Part shown: positions 42,354 to 50,767 of the stretch, piece by piece | Layout of the letters: each line of letters starts with the position of its first letter | How positions within the stretch are numbered: position 1 is the first letter of the stretch | Assembly (NCBI GenBank): GCA_937922045.1 | Contig: CAKZXA010000032.1 | Coordinates: forward strand, 71,710-135,709 | Direction: 5' to 3' | Source: an uncultured Acidimicrobiales bacterium | Lineage (GTDB): Bacteria; Actinomycetota; Acidimicrobiia; Acidimicrobiales; SZUA-35 | Length of the DNA: 64,000 bases | The notes under the pieces: model-generated | Databases searched by the model: none | Told to the model about the DNA's origin: nothing | Seen by the model: the letters and a program-made list of their open reading frames with translations, nothing else | Position numbers and translations under genes: made by a program

Positions 42354-42573
42354 TGTGTTTGCCGGTCTTTTCACTGTGAACGGGGCTTCGGCGTAACATG
42401 GTGTGCCACACAGCACGTCGCAGATGTCCGTTGGTTAACAAGACTAGTCGAATAGTTAGAAGTTCGTAAAGTGTGAGAGTCAAATAATCTACACACAGCG
42501 ACCAGCAGGGCGGTGGAGCGTTGTATGTGACGGGTTTGAAGTACCGGTCAGATCTACGAGGAGAGGAAATGGC

Positions 42574-43314
42574 GTGACGCAGATCGTCGCACACCGGGGT
42601 GCTTCAGCAACGCACCCCGAGAACACATTGGCAGCCTTTGAGGCCGCTCGACACCAGGGAGCCTCCGGGGTCGAGCTCGACGTTCGACGTACCGCCAACG
42701 AGGTGCTCGTCGTTCACCACGATGCTCATCTGGCTGACGGTCGTTTGATTCTTGAACTTGAACCGGAGACAACCCCGGAGTGGCTACCGACACTTGGCGA
42801 GGTGCTCGATGTCTGTGCCGGGATGTGGGTCAATGTCGAGATCAAGAACCCGCCCGAAGACCCGGATTATGACGCTGAGAATGCTATATCGCTGGCTGTG
42901 GCCGGCCTTCTTACCGCCCACATCCTGGGTGAGTCAGGCCTCGATGAGACCATGTCGGATGCCGACAAGTTCGCCGAGCGCGTGGTCGTTTCGTCGTTCA
43001 ACGTTTCCAGCGTTCTACGAATCAAGGAGATCAATCCTGCGATTCCCACCGGCTTGCTGGTCTGGGGCCAGATCGACCCTCCGTCGCTGATTGCTCGCGC
43101 TGTTGACAATGACTTTGATGCGATCCATCCTCACGACATTCTGGTCGACGCGGCCTTTGTCGCCCGAGCCCGCGATGCTGGCTTGGCCATCAACGTCTGG
43201 ACGGTCGACGATCCAGCCCGCATCGTTGAACTCGCCACCCTCGGCGTCGACGGCATCATTACCAATGCGCCGGATCGAGCCTGCGCCGCCCTGAAAAAGG
43301 CCGGGCTGGCCTAG
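42574..43314 (+). CDS. Glycerophosphodiester phosphodiesterase
   Basis: 246 residues from GTG 42574, with GAGGAGAGG upstream. The GDPD catalytic motifs are clear: AHRGASATHPENT (HR and EN), GVELDVRRTANEVLVVHHD (E-x-D and HD), and NVEIKNP. It splits glycerophosphodiesters into glycerol-3-phosphate and an alcohol. It looks cytosolic, since no signal peptide is seen. The 270 bp upstream contain the whiB palindrome and AT-rich promoter-like DNA. The stop TAG shares bases with the stop of the convergent diacylglycerol kinase gene (CTAG). Confidence 0.92.
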   Translation: MTQIVAHRGASATHPENTLAAFEAARHQGASGVELDVRRTANEVLVVHHDAHLADGRLILELEPETTPEWLPTLGEVLDVCAGMWVNVEIKNPPEDPDYDAENAISLAVAGLLTAHILGESGLDETMSDADKFAERVVVSSFNVSSVLRIKEINPAIPTGLLVWGQIDPPSLIARAVDNDFDAIHPHDILVDAAFVARARDAGLAINVWTVDDPARIVELATLGVDGIITNAPDRACAALKKAGLA

Positions 43315-44372
43315 TCGACGTTGGTTCTGCTGGTTGGCGTGTCGCCGGCTGGACCGACGGCGGTCGCGGCATCGGTGGTTGGAACGACGAGGCGGATGGC
43401 GTCGGGCAGATGGCCAACCCGGAGCGAGTCGACCGGCGCAAAGTACTCACCGTCGAGCTGATACGGGAACGGTCGGTAGCCACGCAAGGTGGCGAGATGA
43501 ATCCCGGACCGGTGGAAGGCGTTTCCTCCATCGGCGACACCGGAACTCGAAAGCATTGTCCCGATAGCGGTGGGAAGGAGCTCGTGCAGGCGGAGCGATC
43601 GTAGGCCGACGATCGACAGTGGCGAGGTGAGCGATGCCTCTGGAGCCACAGTGAGGGCACGGTTGCCGAGGTAGGTGTAGGGATCACAGTTGAGCGCTAT
43701 GCAGAAGTGAGCGTCGAACGATTCCGCGCCGGATTCCGCGCTGGATGCAACGCTGGATTCCGCGCTGGACTGATCGAGAGCGACCGAGAACCAGGGTTGG
43801 CGATGATCGAGGTCGCTCAGCCAGGTGGCGAGCGTGGCCGCCACGAAGAGTGGATGCCCCGCATAGCGTTTCAATGCTCCCCGGCGCTCGACCCGCCCGA
43901 CTACTGCGGCGTCAAAGCCAGCGCCAAGGTTGAACAGGAACGCTCGATCGTTGGCCATACCGACCCCGGCCAGAACCGTTGAGTCGGATTCCAGCGCATC
44001 GAGCAGGACGTGGCTGGCGTCGACCGGATCGTTTGGGTAGCCGAGTGACCGGGCGAAGACGTTGGTCGATCCGCCGGGCAGGGGAGCGATCAGCGTCGAT
44101 GAACCGAGGAGTCCGTTCACCGTTTCGTTGATGGTGCCGTCGCCTCCGAGGGCGACAACGACATCGGCCGCTCCCGGGCTCTCGACCGACGACGCGGCTG
44201 CGGGTGTTGTGTCTCGCCGACCAACGCCATGGGCCAGCCGTATGGCGTGGCCGCCCTTCGTCGTCTCGATGACGGTGAGTTCGTGGTCGGCCGCCAGAAC
44301 ACGCTGTATCTGGACCCGACGACGCGAGTCAACCGATGAGGCGAAGGGGTTGACGATGAGAGCGATCCTCAC
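43311..44372 (-). CDS. Diacylglycerol/lipid kinase (DAGK catalytic domain)
   Basis: 353 residues from GTG 44372. The NTP-binding site is VVALGGDGTINETVNGLLG, with the upstream ALIVNPFAS and the later APLPGGSTNVFARSLGYP, all typical of DgkB/YegS-type kinases that phosphorylate diacylglycerol or related lipids. The final third has FPYQLDGEYF, corresponding to the conserved DGE of the family. A Ser/Glu/Ala insert (SSAESSVASSAESGAES, residues about 200-217) is produced by four tandem 12-bp units and is not expected in the family. Antisense-convergent overlap with the phosphodiesterase stop. Confidence 0.9.
   Translation of the reverse strand: MRIALIVNPFASSVDSRRRVQIQRVLAADHELTVIETTKGGHAIRLAHGVGRRDTTPAAASSVESPGAADVVVALGGDGTINETVNGLLGSSTLIAPLPGGSTNVFARSLGYPNDPVDASHVLLDALESDSTVLAGVGMANDRAFLFNLGAGFDAAVVGRVERRGALKRYAGHPLFVAATLATWLSDLDHRQPWFSVALDQSSAESSVASSAESGAESFDAHFCIALNCDPYTYLGNRALTVAPEASLTSPLSIVGLRSLRLHELLPTAIGTMLSSSGVADGGNAFHRSGIHLATLRGYRPFPYQLDGEYFAPVDSLRVGHLPDAIRLVVPTTDAATAVGPAGDTPTSRTNVD
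43720..43767 (-). repeat. Four tandem 12-bp units in the lipid kinase gene
   Basis: On the plus strand GATTCCGCGCCG, GATTCCGCGCTG, GATGCAACGCTG, GATTCCGCGCTG. In frame, coding Ser/Ala/Glu-rich insert. Confidence 0.9.
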
Positions 44373-44445
44373 CCCACCAGTGTGCCGGAAGAAGGAGGTG
44401 TAAATATTGCCAAGCCCGATTGACCGCGACGTTGGCGTTATGCCC

Positions 44446-44451
44446 TACCAT
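44446..44451 (+). promoter_or_regulatory. -10 box for leaderless etfB
   Basis: TACCAT, seven bases, ATG 44459. The same hexamer and spacing recur before the M20 peptidase gene (46289). Confidence 0.55.
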
Positions 44452-44458
44452 CCAGAAC

Positions 44459-45238
44459 ATGAAAGTCGTTGTTTGTGTTAAGCAGATCCCCGACCCTGCA
44501 GATCCGGGCGCTCTCGACCCCGAGACCAAGACCCTCAAGCGGGATATGAAACTGATCCTGGACGAGTCTGACTCCTACGGTGTCGAGATGGCCCTCCAGC
44601 TCGTCGATGCAGCTGGTGAAGGCGAGGTGACTCTCGTCTCGATGGCTCCAAACAATGAGCGATCTGGCTTATCGACCGCCTTGGCTATGGGAGCGGCCTC
44701 CGCCACCCTGGTCTCCGACCCGGCGCTCCAAGGATCCGACAGCCTCACAACGGCGAAGGTTCTGGCCGCCGCCATCAAGGACCAGAGCCCCGATCTCGTT
44801 ATCGCCGGCTCGGAGAGTTCCGATGGATACACCGGCACGGTGCCCGAACAGATTGCTGGTGTGCTCGACCTGCCGTCGGTAACCGCGGCCAAGTCCATCA
44901 CCGTCGACGGTTCATCGATCAAGGTTCAGCGTCAAACCGACGCTGGCCACGATGATGTCGAATGCCCGATGCCCTGTGTTGTCTCGGTGACCGCCGGTGT
45001 TGTCGAGCCTCGCTACCCCTCGTTTAAGGGCATCATGGCCGCCAAGTCGAAGCCGGTCGACGAAAAGACCGCCGCTGACCTTGGTTTCGATGCGGATGCG
45101 GTCGGTTGGGCTGGCGCCGGACAGGAGATCGTCGATGTCGCCGAAGCTCCCCAGCGCGAGGCCGGAGAAATAGTAGAAGACGACGGAGAGGCCTACACCC
45201 GAATCGTTGGCTTCCTTGAAGAACTCAAGATCATCTGA
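44459..45238 (+). CDS. etfB: Electron transfer flavoprotein subunit beta
   Basis: 259 residues from ATG 44459; 13 upstream codons in the ORF track lie across the promoter. MKVVVCVKQIPDPADPG and LDESDSYGVEMALQL open the protein, and SESSDGYTGTVPEQIAG near 120 and the signature VEPRYPSFKGIMAAKSKPV near 195 identify EtfB. With EtfA it accepts electrons from acyl-CoA dehydrogenases such as the one at 3.9 kb. EtfA follows 12 bp later. Confidence 0.95.
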   Translation: MKVVVCVKQIPDPADPGALDPETKTLKRDMKLILDESDSYGVEMALQLVDAAGEGEVTLVSMAPNNERSGLSTALAMGAASATLVSDPALQGSDSLTTAKVLAAAIKDQSPDLVIAGSESSDGYTGTVPEQIAGVLDLPSVTAAKSITVDGSSIKVQRQTDAGHDDVECPMPCVVSVTAGVVEPRYPSFKGIMAAKSKPVDEKTAADLGFDADAVGWAGAGQEIVDVAEAPQREAGEIVEDDGEAYTRIVGFLEELKII

Positions 45239-45250
45239 GGAGGCTGAACA

Positions 45251-46219
45251 ATGACGCTCTCAACCCTGTGGGTTTACGCTGAAGTGAGCGACGGCGAGGT
45301 CTCCTCGACCACGCTTGAACTCTTGACCAAGGCCCGTGACCTGGCCGATACCGTTGCCTGCGTTTACGCCGGCGACGACGCCGACGACGTAGCCGATGTG
45401 CTCGGCGAGTACGGTGCCGAAACCATCTACCAAACCGGCGACCTCGACGGCGCCCTGGTCGGCGTCCCGCTGGCCGCCGCCATCGCTGCCGCCGTCGAAG
45501 CTGGCGATGGACCTGATGCTGTCCTCCTCGGCACGTCCTACGACGGCCGCGATGTGGCTGCTCGGCTGTCGGTCAAACTCGATCGACCCGTCATCACCAA
45601 TGTGGTCGACGTCGAGGTCGACGGCGACAGCCTCGTCGGCACCGAGCCCATCTTTGGTGGTGCCACCGATGTGAAGACGAGCTTCACCGGCGACGGTCCG
45701 TTCATCATGTTGGTACGCCCGAAGTCGTTTACCGCTGAATCTTCCGGTGGCGGATCGGCCGAGGTCGAAGACCTCGACGGCGGCGACCTTGGCGGCTCGG
45801 CTGGCGCTGTTGTGACCGAGCGTCACGCAGAGGAATCCGAAGGTCCCAAGCTTGACGAGGCCGCCATCGTGGTCTCGGGTGGCCGTGGACTCGGCGAGCC
45901 AGAGAAGTACGAGATGGTTAGCGATCTGGCCAAGCTGGTCGGCGGTGCTGCTGGCGCCTCCCGCGCCATCGTCGATGCCGGTTGGGTTCCCTATTCGATG
46001 CAGGTTGGGCAGACGGGCAAGGTTGTGAAGCCCGACGTCTACATCGCCGCTGGCATTTCCGGTGCGACTCAGCACCTCGTCGGCATGAAGGGCTCGAAGC
46101 ACATTATCGCGATCAACAAGGATCCCGAAGCGCCGATCTTTGGCGTGGCCGATCTTGGCATCGTCGGTGACGTGCACAAGGTGATGCCTCAGCTCATCGA
46201 AGCGCTCAAGGCCCGCTAG
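45251..46219 (+). CDS. etfA: Electron transfer flavoprotein subunit alpha
   Basis: 322 residues, ATG preceded by GAGGAGG. The N-terminal domain parallels EtfB. The C-terminal FAD domain carries [50 protein letters not shown] (EtfA signature) and [19 protein letters not shown]. The carrier passes electrons to ETF:quinone oxidoreductase. A strong hairpin follows the gene, which suggests the etfBA transcript ends there. Confidence 0.95.
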   Translation: MTLSTLWVYAEVSDGEVSSTTLELLTKARDLADTVACVYAGDDADDVADVLGEYGAETIYQTGDLDGALVGVPLAAAIAAAVEAGDGPDAVLLGTSYDGRDVAARLSVKLDRPVITNVVDVEVDGDSLVGTEPIFGGATDVKTSFTGDGPFIMLVRPKSFTAESSGGGSAEVEDLDGGDLGGSAGAVVTERHAEESEGPKLDEAAIVVSGGRGLGEPEKYEMVSDLAKLVGGAAGASRAIVDAGWVPYSMQVGQTGKVVKPDVYIAAGISGATQHLVGMKGSKHIIAINKDPEAPIFGVADLGIVGDVHKVMPQLIEALKAR

Positions 46220-46249
46220 GCCGCGAGACAACCGAAAACAGTACGTGAG

Positions 46250-46279
46250 ACGGGCATCGCCGGTTCTGGCGGTGCCCGT
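46250..46279 (+). terminator. Strong hairpin after etfA
   Basis: ACGGGCATCGCC, six bases, GGCGGTGCCCGT: a 12-bp stem with a single G-T pair, no T tract, as is common in high-GC actinobacteria. It lies 31 bp after the etfA stop and just before the next promoter. Confidence 0.65.
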
Positions 46280-46301
46280 TGCGCGCGCTACCATCCGTCC
46301 C

Positions 46302-47648
46302 ATGAACGACTCCGTTTTGACCCGGTTGACCAACGAAACCGTCGAACTCCTTCAGGCGATGATCCGGAATCAATGCGTCAACGATGGCACCCCCGAGTCA
46401 GGCAACGAGGACCGTTCGGCTCGCTTGCTGCGCGATGAGTTGGAATCCACGGGCGTCGACATGCAGCTCTACGAGCCGTTGCCGGGCCGCACATCACTGA
46501 TCGCCCGTTGGGCCGGTACCGATCCGAATGCGCCAGCCCTCTGCTTCATGGGCCACACCGACGTGGTTCCGGTCTCGCCTGATGGCTGGCAGCACGATCC
46601 CTTTGGCGGCGAGCTCATCGATGGTGAGGTGTGGGGTCGGGGCGCCGTCGACATGCTCAACCTCACGTCGTCGCAAGCTGTCGCCTTCCGACACCTCGTT
46701 TCCAGCGGCAAACGGTATCCCGGCGACATCATCTACTTCGCCGTCGCTGATGAGGAAGCGGGAGGCGAACACGGAGCTGAGACGCTGCTCAACTCAAACT
46801 GGGATGAACTCCGTTGTGAGTATGTCTTGACCGAGTTCGGCGGTATTCCCCTCCATTCCGACAAGGGCACCAGCCTGCTCATCACCACCGCTGAAAAGGG
46901 GTTGGGCTGGCGTCGGTTGACCGTCGACGGCTCTCCTGGTCATGGGTCGCGTCCCTACGGCGCCGACAACGCCCTGTTGAAAGCAGCTGAGGTTGTCCGC
47001 CGACTGAGTGCGTACCTTCCCTCGCCCCAGCTCGATGAACTGTGGGCCGCTCGCGTCACCGGTATGGGATTGGACGACGACCTCACCCGCAAATTGCTCG
47101 ATCCGGCCGCCTTGAGCGAAGCGCTGAGCGAGCTACCGCCGCTCATCGCCGGCAATCTGCATGCCTGCAGCCACACCACATTCAGCCCAAACGTCATCCA
47201 CGGTGGGGTGAAGACCAACGTGATCCCCGACAAGGTTGAGATCGAAGTCGACATCCGGACGATGCCCGGTGAAACCGACGAAGACGTCGAAGCCCATCTC
47301 CGAGAGGCCTTAGGAGACATGTTCGACGAGGTTGCCGTTGAAGCGATTCGGACAAGCGAAGCCACAGCTTCACCGACCGGGAACCCCCTTTGGGCGGCCC
47401 TAGAGCGCTCGGTGGCCAGCGCCTATCCCGATGCTCGTGTGGTGCCGAGCTTGGTCACCGGTGGCACCGACGCTCGATTCTTTCGCCAGAAGGGAGCGAT
47501 CGCCTACGGTGCCGGGCTGCTCAGCCCACAGATCGACGTCGGTGAGTTCGCTCGCCGTTTCCATGGCCACGACGAGCGAATCGATGTCGACTCGCTGCGC
47601 ATGACGGTCGGGTTATGGCTCGACGTTGTCGAACACCTGTGGGACTGA
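46302..47648 (+). CDS. M20-family metallopeptidase/deacylase
   Basis: 448 residues from ATG 46302, chosen because TACCAT lies seven bases upstream. The zinc ligands and catalytic residues are in FMGHTDVVP (His, Asp), WGRGAVDMLN, DEEAGGEHGAE (Glu, Glu) and near the C-terminus FRQKGAIAYG with a later His in RRFHGHDERI. A lid/dimerisation domain (GVKTNVIPDKVEIEVDIRTMPG) sits in the middle. The family includes carboxypeptidase G2-like, DapE and ArgE enzymes. The substrate is not predictable; a dipeptidase or aminoacylase role is most likely. Confidence 0.9.
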   Translation: MNDSVLTRLTNETVELLQAMIRNQCVNDGTPESGNEDRSARLLRDELESTGVDMQLYEPLPGRTSLIARWAGTDPNAPALCFMGHTDVVPVSPDGWQHDPFGGELIDGEVWGRGAVDMLNLTSSQAVAFRHLVSSGKRYPGDIIYFAVADEEAGGEHGAETLLNSNWDELRCEYVLTEFGGIPLHSDKGTSLLITTAEKGLGWRRLTVDGSPGHGSRPYGADNALLKAAEVVRRLSAYLPSPQLDELWAARVTGMGLDDDLTRKLLDPAALSEALSELPPLIAGNLHACSHTTFSPNVIHGGVKTNVIPDKVEIEVDIRTMPGETDEDVEAHLREALGDMFDEVAVEAIRTSEATASPTGNPLWAALERSVASAYPDARVVPSLVTGGTDARFFRQKGAIAYGAGLLSPQIDVGEFARRFHGHDERIDVDSLRMTVGLWLDVVEHLWD

Positions 47649-47677
47649 TCAGCAGTACCTTTCGACAACACCACCGA

Positions 47678-47719
47678 TTCGTCGCCAGCACCGCACAGTT
47701 CGTCGCCAGCACCGCACAG
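47678..47719. repeat. Tandem 21-bp pair, intergenic
   Basis: TTCGTCGCCAGCACCGCACAG twice without mismatch, between the M20 peptidase and addB-like genes. Confidence 0.95.
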
Positions 47720-47773
47720 TTCAAGGTGTTCATGCGTCCCGGGATGGGTTCGAGTAACTAGCCTGGTGATGAC

Positions 47774-50767
47774 ATGGTCTCCGTTGTTACCACCTCGGCG
47801 GGATCGGCTGCCGTCGATCGGCTGGCCGAGCGACTCGACGAGCTCCGACCCTCTTCACCCCTAGACCCGGCTCTCGTTCTTTGCGCGAGTCCGATAATCG
47901 CCGTCCAACTCCGTCGAGGACTCGGGCGCCGCAGCCGAGGAATTGCCGGAGTGCGAACGTTGACCCTCTCAACCTTCGTGGAGCGCCTACTACGCACCGG
48001 CCTGGCCGCGTCAGGCCAACGCCTGGCGTCGAAGGCTGAGCTTCTCGTCGCCCTCCGCGCCGAGCTGGCGCGAGAACCCGGCATGTTCGGGTCGGTAGCG
48101 AACCACCGAACGACCGACGAACGGCTGCTGGCGGTGCAACAAGAATTGCTGGGGGTTACGCCAGCGGCAATGAACCTGATGGAGCGAGAGGCCAGAGGGC
48201 TCTCGACCGATGCGCTACGCGTCGTTCGCGAAGCAATGGAGAACCCTTCCATCGGCCTTACTGGCCACCGCGTTGTTGAGATGGCGACCGAGGAGCTGAA
48301 TCGGCTGCCTGCTGGTGCGCTAGGGCCGATCATCCTCTACCAGCCGGAGCCGCTGCGGCCCTACGAAGGCAGGCTTGTCCAGGCCATCGCTCAACGGACC
48401 GACGCCGAGGTTCACCTCGCTTTCACCGGCCACCGGCCCAGTGACGACTCCTACATGACCCGGATGGCCGGGTGGGGGCTGCGCGCTGAAGAACGGCCTG
48501 CTGGAGAGGTTGCTGATCGAGCGATCGCTCTCGATGTCGCCGACCCAGAAAATGAGGTCAGCGCTGCGGTGCGGATCCTGTCGGCCCAGGCCGCGGTCGG
48601 TGCCTCGCTCGCCGATTCGGCCATCGTGTACGGCCACGCCGACCCCTACGCAGGGATCATTGCCGAACAGCTGGAGGCTGCCGGCCTGCCCTATGGCGGG
48701 CCCGGGCATCGTTCACTGGCGAAGTCTCTGAGTGGGCGAACCCTCCGTCGCATCCTCGACCTCGCTCTTGAGGGCCTCGATCGAGGCTCGTTCATCACCT
48801 TTGTGGCCGCGGCCCCTATCGATGACGGTCACGGTAGAGAGGCGCCGGCTTCGCTCTGGGACCGCCTTTCGCGTCAGGCTGGTGTCGTTGATGATGAACA
48901 TTGGGAAGATCGCATAGCGAACATCGTCACCCACGCTGGCGAAGACACCGACCGCACCGACTTCGACCGGTTGGCGTTGTTTGTGGCCGATCTCAAGGAG
49001 GCATTGAAGCTGCCCCAGTCGGGCCCCTGGTCCGGGTTTTCGGCATGGGCACTCGACACCCTTGATCGCTATCTGCTGGTCGATGAACGCTGGCCGGAGG
49101 CTGAACGTTTGAGCCACGATCGCGTTCGAAAGATCGTGGCCGACCTGGCGCTGCTCGATGCTTTGGATGAGCCCACGGATCCCGATTCCTTTGAGGCGAC
49201 GGTTGCCAGTGAACTGTCGTCGGCCAGAATGCCCGGGTTCCCGCTAGGACAGGGCATCTATGTCGGCCCTGTCAGCTCGATAGCGGGGCTGGCCTTCGAG
49301 CGGGTATGTGTGGTCGGTCTGGTCGAGGGGCAGTTTCCTCGATCGCCTCGCGAAGATTCGCTGCTGACCGATCAGCTACGTTCGAAGGCTGGGCTCCTGG
49401 AAAAGGTCCAGGTTGCCGACGTCGACATACGTTCGGTTTCGCTGGCCGCCGCGGCCTCACGGCACCCTGCGGTGCTTCTGACCTCGAGAGGCGATCTGCG
49501 CAGCAATCGCTCCCGGTCGTGGCCCCGATCGCTCGATCCGCTTGTCGAGACACACCGATCGCTCGATTCTCACTACGCAGGTCTCGCGGGGCACGGTCGT
49601 CCAGCCTCGCTAGAAGATCTTGGCCTCCGCTCACTCATCGAACATGTTGAGGCCGACGAACCGGTGTTCACCCACGAACTGGCGACTTCCGACAATGTGC
49701 TCGCCGTTGGGCTTCGACGGGTGCTCGATCGTTCGCGCTCTGAGCTTGGGCCTTTCACCGGTCGTGTCGGTCGCGGCCGTATTAACCCGGTTGAACGAAC
49801 CCTTTCGCCTACCGCTCTGGAAACCTACGCTCGCTGTCCGCGCCGATACCTGCTGGCTCGAGTTCTGCGGATACGGGAGTCGGAGCGGCCGGAGCGGATA
49901 GCGGAGATAACCCCTATGCAGCGAGGCACGCTCGTCCATATGGTTCTCGAACGTTTTCTGCGTGACATGATCGACCAAGATGACGTGCCGCGCCCAGACG
50001 AGCGGTGGTCGCCAGATCAGCAGGCCTTCTTAATGGACATCCTGGCCCAGGAGGTGAAAGCGGCTGAAGCCCTTGGCTTCACCGGCGGACAGGTGAAGAC
50101 GGCCCTGCTCCATCGCCAGCTCATCGCCTGGATGGACACCTTCATCGAGACCGACAATGCGCTCCGAGCTCGGTATCAGGCCACGCCGATCCACGCAGAG
50201 TTTGAATTCGGCATGGATGACGAACCGGCCTTGAGCGAATGGGCTGGCAGATCGATGAGGCTCCGTGGTTCGGTGGACCGCGTCGACGAAACGGCTGACG
50301 GCGGGCTGGTCATCATCGACTACAAGACCGGCCGCATGAGAGAATTCAAAGACTTCGCCGAAAACCCTTTGAAGGAAGGCACCCGACTCCAGCTTCCTCT
50401 CTATGCCAACGATGTGGCTGCGCGCCTCGGCCGTGATGGCCCCCGTGTCGGTGTGTACTGGCTTCTGGCCGAGAACGAGCTGAAGGCGATCGAGGTCGAC
50501 GACGAGTTGGAACAAGACCTTGAGCGAGCAGTGGGAGCCATTCTTGAGGGTGTTTCCGATGGGCTGTTCCCTGGTATCCCGGGCGACACCGATACGTGGA
50601 AGAACTCCTTCCAGAACTGCCGCTTCTGCGAGTTTGATCGGGTGTGCCCGACCGACCGGCAGGCCGAGTGGGCTCATGTGCGTCACGATGTTGCCCTCAC
50701 CCCCATCTCGGCGCTCGTCGAAGCCCTCGATCCCGATCCGCTACAACTGCCTGGGGCGACGCAATGA
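47774..50767 (+). CDS. AddB-like Fe-S nuclease subunit of a helicase-nuclease
   Basis: 997 residues. The N-terminal two thirds follow the UvrD-like fold of AddB but without a Walker A motif, so this subunit should not hydrolyse ATP. The C-terminal PD-(D/E)XK nuclease has GTLVHMVLERFLRD, the metal site LRGSVDRVDETADGGLVIIDYKTG (Asp, DYK). Four cysteines that would bind an Fe-S staple are present: YARCPRRYLL near 687, and NCRFCEFDRVC near 950. AddAB complexes resect double-strand breaks for RecA loading. The stop overlaps addA (ATGA). Confidence 0.88.
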   Translation: MVSVVTTSAGSAAVDRLAERLDELRPSSPLDPALVLCASPIIAVQLRRGLGRRSRGIAGVRTLTLSTFVERLLRTGLAASGQRLASKAELLVALRAELAREPGMFGSVANHRTTDERLLAVQQELLGVTPAAMNLMEREARGLSTDALRVVREAMENPSIGLTGHRVVEMATEELNRLPAGALGPIILYQPEPLRPYEGRLVQAIAQRTDAEVHLAFTGHRPSDDSYMTRMAGWGLRAEERPAGEVADRAIALDVADPENEVSAAVRILSAQAAVGASLADSAIVYGHADPYAGIIAEQLEAAGLPYGGPGHRSLAKSLSGRTLRRILDLALEGLDRGSFITFVAAAPIDDGHGREAPASLWDRLSRQAGVVDDEHWEDRIANIVTHAGEDTDRTDFDRLALFVADLKEALKLPQSGPWSGFSAWALDTLDRYLLVDERWPEAERLSHDRVRKIVADLALLDALDEPTDPDSFEATVASELSSARMPGFPLGQGIYVGPVSSIAGLAFERVCVVGLVEGQFPRSPREDSLLTDQLRSKAGLLEKVQVADVDIRSVSLAAAASRHPAVLLTSRGDLRSNRSRSWPRSLDPLVETHRSLDSHYAGLAGHGRPASLEDLGLRSLIEHVEADEPVFTHELATSDNVLAVGLRRVLDRSRSELGPFTGRVGRGRINPVERTLSPTALETYARCPRRYLLARVLRIRESERPERIAEITPMQRGTLVHMVLERFLRDMIDQDDVPRPDERWSPDQQAFLMDILAQEVKAAEALGFTGGQVKTALLHRQLIAWMDTFIETDNALRARYQATPIHAEFEFGMDDEPALSEWAGRSMRLRGSVDRVDETADGGLVIIDYKTGRMREFKDFAENPLKEGTRLQLPLYANDVAARLGRDGPRVGVYWLLAENELKAIEVDDELEQDLERAVGAILEGVSDGLFPGIPGDTDTWKNSFQNCRFCEFDRVCPTDRQAEWAHVRHDVALTPISALVEALDPDPLQLPGATQ

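Noticed and set aside
45260-46333. 357-codon minus-strand ORF antisense to etfA
   Set aside because: etfA has all signatures on the plus strand; the antisense frame is compositional.
50644-50763. Upstream start of the AddA-like ORF
   Set aside because: These codons overlap the conserved Fe-S end of the AddB-like protein; ATG 50764 overlaps its stop as ATGA.
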